Assembly: GCA_964605795.1 (NCBI GenBank)
Contig: CAZSDZ010000007.1
Span: 1-64,000, forward strand
Length of the DNA stretch: 64,000 nucleotides
Direction: 5' to 3'
From: JAFGOM01 sp964605795
GTDB lineage: Archaea > Halobacteriota > Methanomicrobia > Methanomicrobiales > Methanospirillaceae
The notes under the pieces were generated by a model. It saw nothing but the letters and a program-made list of their open reading frames with translations. It searched no databases and was not told the DNA's origin. A program made the position numbers and the translations under genes. Within the stretch, counting starts at the first letter, position 1. Each line of letters begins with the position of its first letter. Of this stretch, positions 25,201 to 33,214 are shown in pieces.

Positions 25201-26835
25201 TCAATCTTTTACCTGATTGCATCCGATACAAAGGCCACAGGAATTTTCAGTAAAGGGATCGGTGAGATTATAGAGATAGATAGCCTGCTCACTCTGTCCA
25301 GTCTCGGTAAGGACTCCTGCAACTGCCCGTGTAAATTCAATATTCGCTGGTTGTAGGTTTCTGGCCCGGTTGAGAAGAACCCCGGCATCGTCATAGTTGC
25401 CGGTCTGTATGGCACTCTGTCCTGCATAATACCATCCCCATGCATTACAGGGATTTTTGTAGAGCGATAGATTGAGGTACATAAGGGCATCAGCATACCG
25501 TGTCAGGTTGTACAGGCATGTTCCTTTGGTGTAGTATGCCCAGGTATTTGAGGGATCCAGTTCATATGCCCGTGTCAGGTACGGGAGAGCATAAGTGCAC
25601 TCTCCTGTCCTGGCAAGGATGTTGCCGCGGTGATAATATGCCCATCCATTACCAGGGTCGAGGAGAATTGCCCGGTCTAAGTTACATGCTGCTTCATCAA
25701 ACCTCCCCAGTTCAAAGAGTGATAGTCCCCGGTAGTACCATGCCTCTGCATACAGGGGATCGATCTGAATTGCCCGCGTGAGATCATCTATTGCTTTTTC
25801 GTATTCCCGGGAGTCATAATTGAATACCCCGCGGAAATAATAATGTTTTGGGGAATCAGGATCTGCTGCTATTGCTGCGGTAATAATGGTTAGGTCCCGT
25901 GTGTCAGGTGAGATCGCTGCATAAATTTCATTTCTCTCTGCAATGTACTGTTCTTCTGTGGGAGATAATTCAAGCGCATGGGTAACATATCGTAACGCCT
26001 CCTCTTCTTCTCCTAATTCATGCAAACTGACGGCTCCTTCATACCAGGCGGGAGCAAAGCAGGGTTCCTGTGCAATGCTCATATTTAATGCTAAAATGGC
26101 CTCTCTCTCTTTCTTTGCGGCATTGAGGAGAGCACCGTACCGGTACAAAATAAAGGAATTTGATTGATCCGTTCCTAGTGCTTTTCTGTACATGGAAAGG
26201 GCATCATTTACCTCATTCTGGGCTTCATAGATGTAAGCCATTTCGGCATAGATTCCGGTATTGTTTGGATCCAGTTGCCGGGCTTTCTGTAATGCTTCAA
26301 GAGCTCCTGAAAAAAATTCCAGTTCCCGAAGGGTGCTCCCTTTAAAGAAGTATGCCCATGCGTTATTTTGGTCAATTCTGATTGCCTCTTCAAAGAAGGG
26401 AAGTGCTGCTTTGAACTCACCCCGGTCATACAATATCCTGCCGGCATTAAATTGTGACCAGGTATCTGTGGGATCAAGGAGAATGGCCTGCATTGCTGGG
26501 AAGTATGACTGGTCAAAAACAGGAGCAGTATCGTTTTTCTGGTATCTGTTATATGCCTCAGGATGATGAGGATTTAAGGTTAATGACTGATTTGCACTGT
26601 CTATCGCCTCTTGATAACTTCCAAACTGGAGATAGAGATTTGCAATGGAGTTCCAGACAAGAGGCTCTCTTGGGTTTTTGGATAAAAAGTCTTCTAACGC
26701 TTGGGTAATCATCTCAAGATCGTTGCTTTCTGTAGGAAAACCGTGATTTGAGGTGGAAACCTGTTCGAATGCACAGGCCGGTGTAATGAGAGTAATAAGG
26801 ATGATTACAGCGATACGATACTGATACGGGTTCAT
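25201..26835 (-). CDS. Secreted long TPR protein
   Basis: A 544-residue exported protein made almost wholly of tetratricopeptide repeats, about 13 in number, from residue 35 to 520. Seen: a signal peptide (VIILITLITPACAFE) and repeated WYYRGLSLFELGRFDEA- and WAYYHRGNILARTGE-type units with the canonical W, G, Y and A positions. The C-terminus has a short Cys cluster, CGLCIGC, that could bind metal or form disulfides. Such proteins form superhelical scaffolds for other proteins; here it would act at the cell surface. It is convergent with the glycosyltransferase, about 80 bp apart, which may be chance. Confidence 0.85.
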   Translation of the reverse strand: MNPYQYRIAVIILITLITPACAFEQVSTSNHGFPTESNDLEMITQALEDFLSKNPREPLVWNSIANLYLQFGSYQEAIDSANQSLTLNPHHPEAYNRYQKNDTAPVFDQSYFPAMQAILLDPTDTWSQFNAGRILYDRGEFKAALPFFEEAIRIDQNNAWAYFFKGSTLRELEFFSGALEALQKARQLDPNNTGIYAEMAYIYEAQNEVNDALSMYRKALGTDQSNSFILYRYGALLNAAKKEREAILALNMSIAQEPCFAPAWYEGAVSLHELGEEEEALRYVTHALELSPTEEQYIAERNEIYAAISPDTRDLTIITAAIAADPDSPKHYYFRGVFNYDSREYEKAIDDLTRAIQIDPLYAEAWYYRGLSLFELGRFDEAACNLDRAILLDPGNGWAYYHRGNILARTGECTYALPYLTRAYELDPSNTWAYYTKGTCLYNLTRYADALMYLNLSLYKNPCNAWGWYYAGQSAIQTGNYDDAGVLLNRARNLQPANIEFTRAVAGVLTETGQSEQAIYLYNLTDPFTENSCGLCIGCNQVKD

Positions 26836-27154
26836 ATCATTACTCTGCAGTAAAACCTGTTAAACGTTCCTTCCCAGAGGTTCGTTTTCCTCCCATTCTG
26901 GATAAATCGGTTACGATTCATGAAATTTTCAGGCTGGTTCGTCTGAACCGGATACCACGATTTTTAAAAAAAACATCCGGGATAATAGAAGGGACGAGGA
27001 CTGGTGCGAAAGAGTGCGCACCGAATAGTACTACTCCATGGATATTGCGAGAGAAATGTACCGTCAAGCGACGAATGAAACGATAAAACGTCTAAAACAA
27101 GAGATGACTGCGATAAGAAAAAAGGGAATTAAGACGACGAAGAGAGAAGATGGG
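26836..27154. other. Intergenic region with two small hairpins
   Basis: About 320 bp between the RRM gene and the TPR gene, both on the minus strand. It holds GGTTC-GTCT-GAACC at 26936-26949, GGTGCG-CGCACC at 27003-27022, and a T6 tract on the minus strand near 27119-27125 that could end the RRM transcript. A plus-strand frame from 27038 overlaps the RRM 3' end and is not called. Confidence 0.4.
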
Positions 27155-27442
27155 TTAGTATCTTCTCCGGTTGCCGCCAAAGCCGCCACTGTTAAAATCA
27201 CGGCGTGGCTGCATGGGACGTGCTTCGTCAATACGAAGGTTGCGCCCTTCAAAGACAGTCTCGTTTAATCCATCCATTGCAGACTGTGCTTCTTCGGAAG
27301 ATCCCATCTCGACAAATCCGAATCCTTTCTGTTCGATGATCTTCACACTCTCTACTTCGCCATACTTTGAGAATAAATCTCCAAGCTGGGCTTCATTAAC
27401 GGAATACGTCAGATTTCCGACGTATAATCTCTTTCCTTCCAT
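27155..27442 (-). CDS. RRM-type RNA-binding protein
   Basis: A 95-residue protein consisting of one RNA recognition motif and a short basic Gly/Arg tail. RNP2 is LYVGNL at residues 6-11 and RNP1 is KGFGFVEM at 39-46, with the aromatic residues that stack on RNA in place. The tail (FGGNRRRY) is like that of plant and cyanobacterial glycine-rich RNA-binding proteins. Such proteins bind single-stranded RNA and often act in cold or stress response as chaperones. RRM domains are uncommon in archaea, so transfer from bacteria is plausible. It has its own promoter region and a long AT-rich upstream flank. Confidence 0.92.
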   Translation of the reverse strand: MEGKRLYVGNLTYSVNEAQLGDLFSKYGEVESVKIIEQKGFGFVEMGSSEEAQSAMDGLNETVFEGRNLRIDEARPMQPRRDFNSGGFGGNRRRY

Positions 27443-27932
27443 AATACGTTCACTTATTTTTTAACATCGCGGGTGCCTATAACTTGAGAGATTATATGCC
27501 ACCGTATTACCGAAAACAGCCTGAAAACTTTAACCTTCGTAAAGATGGAAATCGTTTAAAAAGTCTTTTTCACAATACTATCGGATGTGTATACTAAATC
27601 ATTCGTTTCACTATAAATATGTTCTCTAGAATCCTGAACAACGGATTGCAGAACCGGCAACCTATAGAAACATCGATATCTATTTTGATCTCAAAAAAAA
27701 GAGGATAATGCCAGAAAAACCACTCCCGGATCTCTCTTGGTGGGAAGGCGTTTCATGGTTGGCATATCTTGTCATCATGCGGTCCAGACATAATCGTTCT
27801 CTTATAAACCCGGGTTTCCTGAAAAAAATGATGAAATGGAAATTTCAACTGGTCATTTTTTCATTATCCCTGATGTTGGCACGGTTCTTGTTACTCCCAT
27901 AGATACTTCCCTCCTGCCAGCGTATAGTTTAG
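27443..27932. other. AT-rich spacer upstream of RRM and aIF-1A-like genes
   Basis: About 490 bp. On the RRM side, minus-strand AGTTATAGG at about 27477-27485 and CATATAATC at about 27491-27499 are TATA candidates. A plus-strand frame of 64 codons at 27708-27902 has GAGG only 3 nt before its ATG and an unrecognised hydrophobic C-terminal half. I leave it uncalled, but it could be a small membrane peptide or a gene remnant. Confidence 0.35.
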
Positions 27933-28262
27933 GATGGAGTTGATGAGATAAGTACTGTTCATACTTCCAAGGGACCGGTTCAGGATGAGCCAATCCGTGT
28001 CCGGCTACCAAGAAAGAATGCTGGTGAACAGTTTGCCTGTGCAGAATTGATGCTTGGAGCATACCATATCAGGGTAAAGTGCTCAGATGGTGTCACCCGT
28101 CTTGGAAGAATAAAAGGGAAGATAAAGAAGAGAGCATGGATTCGTGAAGGGGATATTGTCATTGTTACTCCATGGAGTTTTCAGGATGATAAATGCGATA
28201 TCTCATATCGGTACACTCCACCTCAGAAGGACTGGTTACGAAGAAACCAGTACTTGAAGTAA
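27933..28262 (+). pseudogene. aIF-1A-like translation initiation factor gene lacking a visible start codon
   Basis: The reading frame translates to an almost complete archaeal initiation factor 1A: a Lys/Pro lead-in, then EPIRVRLPRKNAGEQF, ELMLGAYHIRVKCSDG, RIKGKIKKRAWIREGDIVIV and YRYTPPQKDWLRR. This is the OB fold that binds the ribosomal A site. A TAG at 27930-27932 opens the frame, and from there to residue 35 no ATG, GTG or TTG occurs in frame. The first usable starts, TTG 28047 and ATG 28050, would remove the first strand of the OB fold. An ATG at 27934 lies one frame off. It is either a decayed second copy, a frameshift, or a gene with an unusual start codon. Confidence 0.6.
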
Positions 28263-28642
28263 CACTTTTTTCAGAGTTGACTGACTCCAGTCAGGATATT
28301 GTATACGAACACGAAATACCCATGACCACATCCGGCCAACCCGCATCATATACCCAGGGTTTATTCTCTCACATCCTGCATTGATTGCATGGTAAAACCG
28401 TGCTTTTTATAGTGATGGTCCATAACCTCGATATCCTTACCATGATTCGTCTAAAAATGGGATGTTACCTATATCTGTTTCTCATCACCAACAATTATCC
28501 AATACGAAAGCCTGCAGGGGGTAATTTATCGAGCAATCATTTTTGCATGAAAAACTCTACCTTCACGGTATAAAAGTAGTAGAATTATCGGTTTTTCATT
28601 CGTCAGGTTTGAGGCCTTGCCTCATAAGGGGTTTTGTATGGA
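28263..28642. other. Intergenic region after the aIF-1A-like gene
   Basis: About 380 bp. A T6 run (28266-28271) followed by the hairpin CTGACT-CC-AGTCAG (28281-28294) directly after the stop could end transcription. Short overlapping frames further on have no support. Confidence 0.35.
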
Positions 28643-29110
28643 TTATCTCCAGCACTCTTCGAGGATATAATACCGGGGGAAAAATCCCAGGTGCTCATAA
28701 AAACCGAGCACTTCTTCGTTTCCGTATGTCACCCAAATCCGCTTTTTCTCTACCCCATGGCAATTCATCCAATTGATGGCATGAATGCCCAGTTCTATTC
28801 CAATTCCTCTTTTTTGATAGGAATCGGTAATAAAAAGGGAATCCAGCTCACCTGAATTATCACCTGATATTGATGCAATGCAGTACCCGATATCAGTTCC
28901 ACGGGCACTATCCCGTGCAATCTCTATTCTTATATCCCCCATTTCTGATCTGTTTCTGATCTCATCCATCCGTTCCTCAAAGGATTGTATCTGCATATGC
29001 TTAGAGAACCGGGAATTTTTCGTCTTGATATGCGTTCTCAATGCAGTCCATAAGGGTTTTATCCGTGCGCACTGGTGCTCGGGAATAGTAAGGTACTCTA
29101 TCTCATTCAT
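28643..29110 (-). CDS. GNAT-family N-acetyltransferase
   Basis: A 155-residue GCN5-related acetyltransferase, full length for the family. Seen: an N-terminal polar region, the central strand GYCIASI, then GELDSLFITDSYQKRGIG near residues 88-105, where QKRGIG is the acetyl-CoA pyrophosphate-binding QxxGxG/A loop, and a C-terminal VLGFYEHLGFFPRYY motif with the usual Tyr after the last helix. The acceptor is unknown: a protein N-terminus, an amine or an antibiotic are all possible. It lies alone and divergent from the zinc-ribbon membrane protein. Confidence 0.88.
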   Translation of the reverse strand: MNEIEYLTIPEHQCARIKPLWTALRTHIKTKNSRFSKHMQIQSFEERMDEIRNRSEMGDIRIEIARDSARGTDIGYCIASISGDNSGELDSLFITDSYQKRGIGIELGIHAINWMNCHGVEKKRIWVTYGNEEVLGFYEHLGFFPRYYILEECWR

Positions 29111-29389
29111 ATCGGGATCCCTTTATTTCTCTCATTTCTTTCTCTTGTATCAATAATTGCACACAAAACACTATCTTTCCTCCCTCAAACTCACGATCAT
29201 CTTCTCTGGTGCCCCTCATAATACCCTGAAATGATCTGTTAAAACCTATGTAGTAGAAACAATTGAAAAGAAGAGAATTAATCTCACTTGTGTCAGATAC
29301 CTGTTTGCGGGAGTAATTTCTCAAATCAAAGAGGAGCGTTGTCTCATCCAATCTCCTTTATATTATCGGAAACAAAACCCATAGGTATC
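29111..29389. other. Intergenic region between divergent genes
   Basis: About 280 bp holding the promoters of the GNAT and zinc-ribbon genes. TTTATATTATC at about 29357-29367 lies 24-34 nt before the zinc-ribbon start and is a good TATA candidate. Confidence 0.4.
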
Positions 29390-29758
29390 ATGAATGACCT
29401 CATTACCTGTCCGAAATGTGGTAAGAAGAGCGTTACTGTGCAAAACCCGGATCAGTACGAGTACTGGCTCACCTGCTCGGAATGTGATTACTTCCAGGGT
29501 TTAAGTGTACAAGACTGGCATAAAATTCATAACAGCCCCCATCTTGTTGATAAATTACGCAAACTCTATGAGAAGGAACATAAAAAGGGTGAGACATCGG
29601 ATCATGGTCTCCCATCCTGTATCATCTGTAAAAAAGCTCATAAAGGAAAAACCGGACCTCTGGGAAAGGTCTGTACAACCTGCTGGTATAAGGTCGGAAT
29701 ACTCATCTTTGTTCTGATGGTTATTATCTCGTACTCTATCTGGATCTTTGTATTGTAG
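29390..29758 (+). CDS. Zinc-ribbon protein with C-terminal membrane anchor
   Basis: A 122-residue protein; I use ATG 29390, since the earlier frame opening at 29288 lacks support. Seen: an N-terminal zinc ribbon CPKCGKKSV with the partner pair CSECDYF near residues 28-31, a charged middle, a second zinc-binding set CIICKKAH and CTTCWYK near 80-103, and one C-terminal span (VGILIFVLMVIISYSIWIFVL). The zinc modules would face the cytoplasm. I do not recognise a specific family; tail-anchored zinc-ribbon proteins are frequent in methanogens and mostly uncharacterised. Promoter and neighbours give no pathway. Confidence 0.75.
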   Translation: MNDLITCPKCGKKSVTVQNPDQYEYWLTCSECDYFQGLSVQDWHKIHNSPHLVDKLRKLYEKEHKKGETSDHGLPSCIICKKAHKGKTGPLGKVCTTCWYKVGILIFVLMVIISYSIWIFVL

Positions 29759-29900
29759 GATATCTTCATTTTTTCGTCTTTTTACATACCTCAAGGTGTT
29801 CTCATTATAATTCGGAGGATATGATACCTGATACTACTACCATTTTTTTTCTCACGAAAATGTTCTGAATCGTGAATTAAGAGAAAAAGCTGAATTTAAG

Positions 29901-29911
29901 CTTTATATAAG
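29901..29911 (+). promoter_or_regulatory. TATA box of the ATP synthase operon
   Basis: CTTTATATAAG is a close match to the archaeal TATA consensus, with purine-rich GAATTTAAG directly upstream as a possible BRE. It is about 100 nt before atpH, implying a leader of roughly 75 nt. A weaker TTTATAAT at about 29920-29927 is an alternative. Confidence 0.6.
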
Positions 29912-30012
29912 TACATCCTTTTATAATATCTCTGATCACCGGTATCCAAAATAAAAACTAATATACTCATGCTCTCAACGTAATTACTGTACCATAAAGA
30001 GAGGAGGGTTGG

Positions 30013-30342
30013 ATGAAGATTGAGGTCCTAAAGGATATCAAGAAAACAGAAGAAGAGTACAAAAAGATGATCAGTGAGGCAGAAGCGGCACGTGTAAAAT
30101 CACTGGCTGATGCCCAGCTCGAGGGTGACAATCTGATTCAGAAAGCAAACGCAGACGCCGAAGAGTATAAGAAGAAATGTATCGCTGACGCAAAATCCAC
30201 GGCAGCTTCCCGGTACGATGCAATACTGAAGAAAGGCAGAGCCGAAGCTACTGTTCTTGAGCAGAAAGGCAGGCAGAATCTTGACAAGGCTGTCGAGATG
30301 CTTGTTGACAGGTTTAAGGAGCAGCTTCATGTTCAATCCTAA
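30013..30342 (+). CDS. atpH: A1A0 ATP synthase subunit H (peripheral stalk)
   Basis: A 109-residue, highly charged, helical protein that begins the ATP synthase operon. It is nearly all coiled coil, with Lys/Glu/Ala-rich heptads (KKTEEEYKKMISEAEAARV, ADAEEYKKKCIADAKS). In the A1A0 enzyme subunit H pairs with subunit E to form the outer stalks that hold the catalytic head against rotation. GGAGG at 30003-30007 is 5 nt before the ATG, a strong ribosome binding site. Its last 14 nt overlap the start of atpI, which suggests translational coupling. Confidence 0.88.
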   Translation: MKIEVLKDIKKTEEEYKKMISEAEAARVKSLADAQLEGDNLIQKANADAEEYKKKCIADAKSTAASRYDAILKKGRAEATVLEQKGRQNLDKAVEMLVDRFKEQLHVQS

Positions 30343-32311
30343 ACAGATGAGCAGGTTGCTTATCGTTGCTTCAAAAGAACATTTAGATCCCGTTATTGCA
30401 GAATTATACCGGCATCATGTCTTTCATATCGAGGATTTTGTAGAGGGTGCCAACGAGGATATTAAAGGGGTAAAGATCGGGAATCCAAGCAAGGGTGCCG
30501 ACGTTCTCTCGACAGACCTTGTGAGGGTCCGCTCGATAGCATCCACCTTTGAGGTAAAACCTGATACTGTAAAGGGTCTGCAAACAATGCAGAACTCCGA
30601 GATCCGTGGACGAATCCAGGAGGATTTACCAAGAATTGCAAAGGAGGTCGAAGAACTCTTAAGCAGGCGGGCACACCTGGATTCTTCAATGAAGGAGTAT
30701 GAACAGAGAATTGAGCTCTTAAAACCTTTTGTACATTCTCCGGTACCTATCGATATGCTTTCCGGATATGATTCGGTAAGTATCATCGCAGGAACGTATC
30801 CCGGAACCCTGACCCTTGACGTTCCCCATGAAGAGTACAAAGAAACTCTCAAAGGGACAACAACAACGATCCTTGCGGTCAAAAACTCTGATCTTGCAGA
30901 GGTTGAGAAGAAACTTCTGGATGCTTCTTTTCATAAGATTCCGATTCCTGAAGAAGAGGGATCACCCCAGGAACTTATTTACCGGTATGAGCAGGAGATT
31001 GCCGCGTTGCAGCAGAGCATGGATGAAATCTCCCTCAATCTTGCCGATATAAAAGAGAAGCAGAAAGAATTCCTTCTCGCATCTGAAGAACTTCTGAGTG
31101 CAGATCTGGAAAAGGCAGAAGCACCCCTGTTATTTGCTACAACCGAGCATGCATTTGCGATTGAGGGATGGGTTCCTGCTGAAAACAAGGATGCATTACA
31201 GGAAGATATCCAGAAGGTTACCAGAGGTAACGTCCTTTTATCAGAACTTGATATTGATGATCCCAATAACGGACCCCCTGTCGAGTACAACAATCCTGAT
31301 TTTGCACACCCGACCGAATTATTCATGGACGTCTATTCGCGTCCCCGGTACACTGAGGTAGATCCGAGCCTGCTCATGGCTATCGTGTACCCAATAATGT
31401 TCGGTCTTATCCTTGGTGATGTCGGGTACGGTCTGATACTGCTTGTTCTCAGTTTTGGTCTCCGTTCTTTCCTTACCGGAAAAGCAGGAAAGCAGCTCCT
31501 TGATGTGTTGCGTAACTGTAGTATAAGCAGTATCTTCTTTGGGATTGTCTTCTCTGAATTCTTTGGTTTCTCATTACCCTGGCATCCGTTATGGTTGTCC
31601 CGTCACTTAAATATCGGTGCATCACCCGAAGCTCATGCAGTTGCGGAAGTATCGCACATCCCTGAGTTACTGGTGCTCTCGATCTGGATTGGACTGCTTC
31701 ATATCACGCTCGGACGACTATGGGGAGCGAGAAATGCAGCAAAGATGGATCATGGACATCACCGTCAGCTTGCAATCTATGCAAACATCGGCTGGGTCAT
31801 GGTGATGTGGGGAATCGTCTTTTTAATCTGGTCGTTCTTCCCGATACCGTTCATGATTGATCTCTCGGGTCTTCCGGAGATTGTGAGCGGCTTAAACGCA
31901 GCATCGATTGCCGGTGCACTTATTCTTGTCGTGGGAATTATATTCATCGCACGTGAGAATGTATTAGACCTGATGGAGATACCAACAATTATCAGTCATG
32001 TTCTTTCCTACACACGTCTGATTGCAGTTGGTCTCTCATCGGTTGCGATTGCAATGGTGACCAATTACATCTCAATCGGGATGATTATCGGTCCAAATTT
32101 TGATTTGAGCGTCTTTGGTATTATTTTCCTGGTTGTTGGTATCATTGTATTCCTTATCGGGCATACCATTAATACCGCACTTGGTATCATTGGAGGCGGA
32201 TTACATCCCCTTCGTTTACATTATGTAGAGTTCTTCACCAAGTTCTATCGTGGTGGAGGAAAAATATACAATCCGTTTGGTAAAGACAGAAAACTAACAG
32301 AAATTGAGTAA
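30329..32311 (+). CDS. atpI: A1A0 ATP synthase subunit I (membrane, subunit a homologue)
   Basis: A 660-residue subunit I. I start at ATG 30329 (MFNPKQMSRLLIV), which matches the family N-terminus; the longer frame from 30257 lies inside atpH. The first half (to about residue 330) is cytoplasmic with coiled-coil stretches that contact the stalks. The second half has about seven spans, including PIMFGLILGDVGYGLILL and the conserved SYTRLIAVGLSSVAIA segment whose Arg is needed for ion transfer past the rotor ring. Together with subunit K it forms the ion channel of the A0 part. The small gap (17 nt) to atpK supports a single operon. Confidence 0.93.
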   Translation: MFNPKQMSRLLIVASKEHLDPVIAELYRHHVFHIEDFVEGANEDIKGVKIGNPSKGADVLSTDLVRVRSIASTFEVKPDTVKGLQTMQNSEIRGRIQEDLPRIAKEVEELLSRRAHLDSSMKEYEQRIELLKPFVHSPVPIDMLSGYDSVSIIAGTYPGTLTLDVPHEEYKETLKGTTTTILAVKNSDLAEVEKKLLDASFHKIPIPEEEGSPQELIYRYEQEIAALQQSMDEISLNLADIKEKQKEFLLASEELLSADLEKAEAPLLFATTEHAFAIEGWVPAENKDALQEDIQKVTRGNVLLSELDIDDPNNGPPVEYNNPDFAHPTELFMDVYSRPRYTEVDPSLLMAIVYPIMFGLILGDVGYGLILLVLSFGLRSFLTGKAGKQLLDVLRNCSISSIFFGIVFSEFFGFSLPWHPLWLSRHLNIGASPEAHAVAEVSHIPELLVLSIWIGLLHITLGRLWGARNAAKMDHGHHRQLAIYANIGWVMVMWGIVFLIWSFFPIPFMIDLSGLPEIVSGLNAASIAGALILVVGIIFIARENVLDLMEIPTIISHVLSYTRLIAVGLSSVAIAMVTNYISIGMIIGPNFDLSVFGIIFLVVGIIVFLIGHTINTALGIIGGGLHPLRLHYVEFFTKFYRGGGKIYNPFGKDRKLTEIE

Positions 32312-32328
32312 ATTAGGAGTTATGTAGT

Positions 32329-32607
32329 ATGACATCTGGAGCAGAAACAATGGCAGTAGAAGTAGCAGCACAGAATCTTGAAGCAATAGCAGCAGGTTCC
32401 GCAGGTCTTAAGGCAGTAGGTGCCGGCCTTGCGGTTGGTCTGGCTGGTATCGGTTCAGGGCTTGGTGAGATGGGTATCGGTGCAGCAGCAATGGGTGCAG
32501 TTGCAGAGAACAAAGAAATATTTGGTCTTGCATTGCTGTTCACCGTTCTTCCTGAAACAATCGTCATATTTGGTCTTGTGGTTGCACTCCTTCTCCTGTT
32601 CTCCTGA
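32329..32607 (+). CDS. atpK: A1A0 ATP synthase subunit K (rotor ring)
   Basis: A 92-residue rotor ring subunit with one helical hairpin: Gly-rich helix 1 (GLAVGLAGIGSGLGEMGIG) and helix 2 with the ion-binding carboxylate in LPETIVIFGLVVALLLLF. The Glu followed by Thr and a Glu in helix 1 recalls ion sites in other A-type rings, so both Na+ and H+ coupling are open. AGGAG lies 9 nt before ATG 32329. The first 22 residues, rich in Ala and Glu, are longer than in many homologues; ATG 32350 is an alternative start. The single hairpin, rather than duplicated hairpins, gives one ion site per subunit. Confidence 0.93.
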   Translation: MTSGAETMAVEVAAQNLEAIAAGSAGLKAVGAGLAVGLAGIGSGLGEMGIGAAAMGAVAENKEIFGLALLFTVLPETIVIFGLVVALLLLFS

Positions 32608-32624
32608 ATTAACGGGGATACATC

Positions 32625-33200
32625 ATGGGACTGGAAGCAGTCATTGCAGAGATACAGGAGAAAGGTCGGGCTGAGGCTAAAGTCATTACAGACGATGCTG
32701 ATGCCAGGGTCAGATCGATCCTGGATGCAGCGAACGAGAGAGCAAACGAGATCCGGACTGGTGCGAGGGAAGAGGTTGAAAAGACAGTCTCTCACATGAT
32801 AACCCAGGAGGAGGCGGCTGGTGGTTTAATCGTAAAACGTGAGGTCCTGAACGCAAAGAAAGAACTTCTTGACGATGTTTTTTCCCAAACGCTGGAACAG
32901 ATACATGGGTTTGACAACAGTCTTCACAAAAAGATCATCAGTTCACTCCTTGATACGGCAAAACAGGAGATATCCGGCGGAACAGTCCGGTGTAATGAAC
33001 GGGATAAACCCGTTCTAACCGAGATTCTGGCCCAGCCTGCCTATGCTGGTTATACCTGTGGTCCTGCCATGGATATCGATGGCGGTATTATTGTCGAGAG
33101 CAAGGATGGTCTGTTTAAATTAGACTATTCTTACAAAACATTCCTGAATATGGTATGGGAATCCGGACTAAAAGATGCGTCTGACATTTTATTCGGATAA
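32625..33200 (+). CDS. atpE: A1A0 ATP synthase subunit E (peripheral stalk)
   Basis: A 191-residue subunit E. The N-terminal half is a long charged helix (EIQEKGRAEAKVITDDADA) that pairs with subunit H, and the C-terminal half is the globular domain that binds the top of the A3B3 head, with the family pattern GGIIVESKDGLFKLDYSY near residue 155. It acts as stator against the torque of the rotor. The gene follows atpK by 17 nt and precedes atpC by 14 nt. Confidence 0.92.
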   Translation: MGLEAVIAEIQEKGRAEAKVITDDADARVRSILDAANERANEIRTGAREEVEKTVSHMITQEEAAGGLIVKREVLNAKKELLDDVFSQTLEQIHGFDNSLHKKIISSLLDTAKQEISGGTVRCNERDKPVLTEILAQPAYAGYTCGPAMDIDGGIIVESKDGLFKLDYSYKTFLNMVWESGLKDASDILFG

Positions 33201-33214
33201 CAGGGAGGATACTC

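Noticed and set aside
27038..27268. Plus-strand frame of 76 codons with a charged helical start
   Set aside because: More than a third is antisense to the RRM gene, and no ribosome binding site is visible.
27708..27902. 64-codon plus-strand frame before the aIF-1A-like gene
   Set aside because: GAGG is too close to the start codon and the product is unknown; kept only as a remark in the spacer entry.
32313..32795. Minus-strand frame of 160 codons
   Set aside because: Antisense to atpK and the start of atpE; the Ala/Pro/Ser-rich product mirrors the Gly/Ala-rich coding strand.
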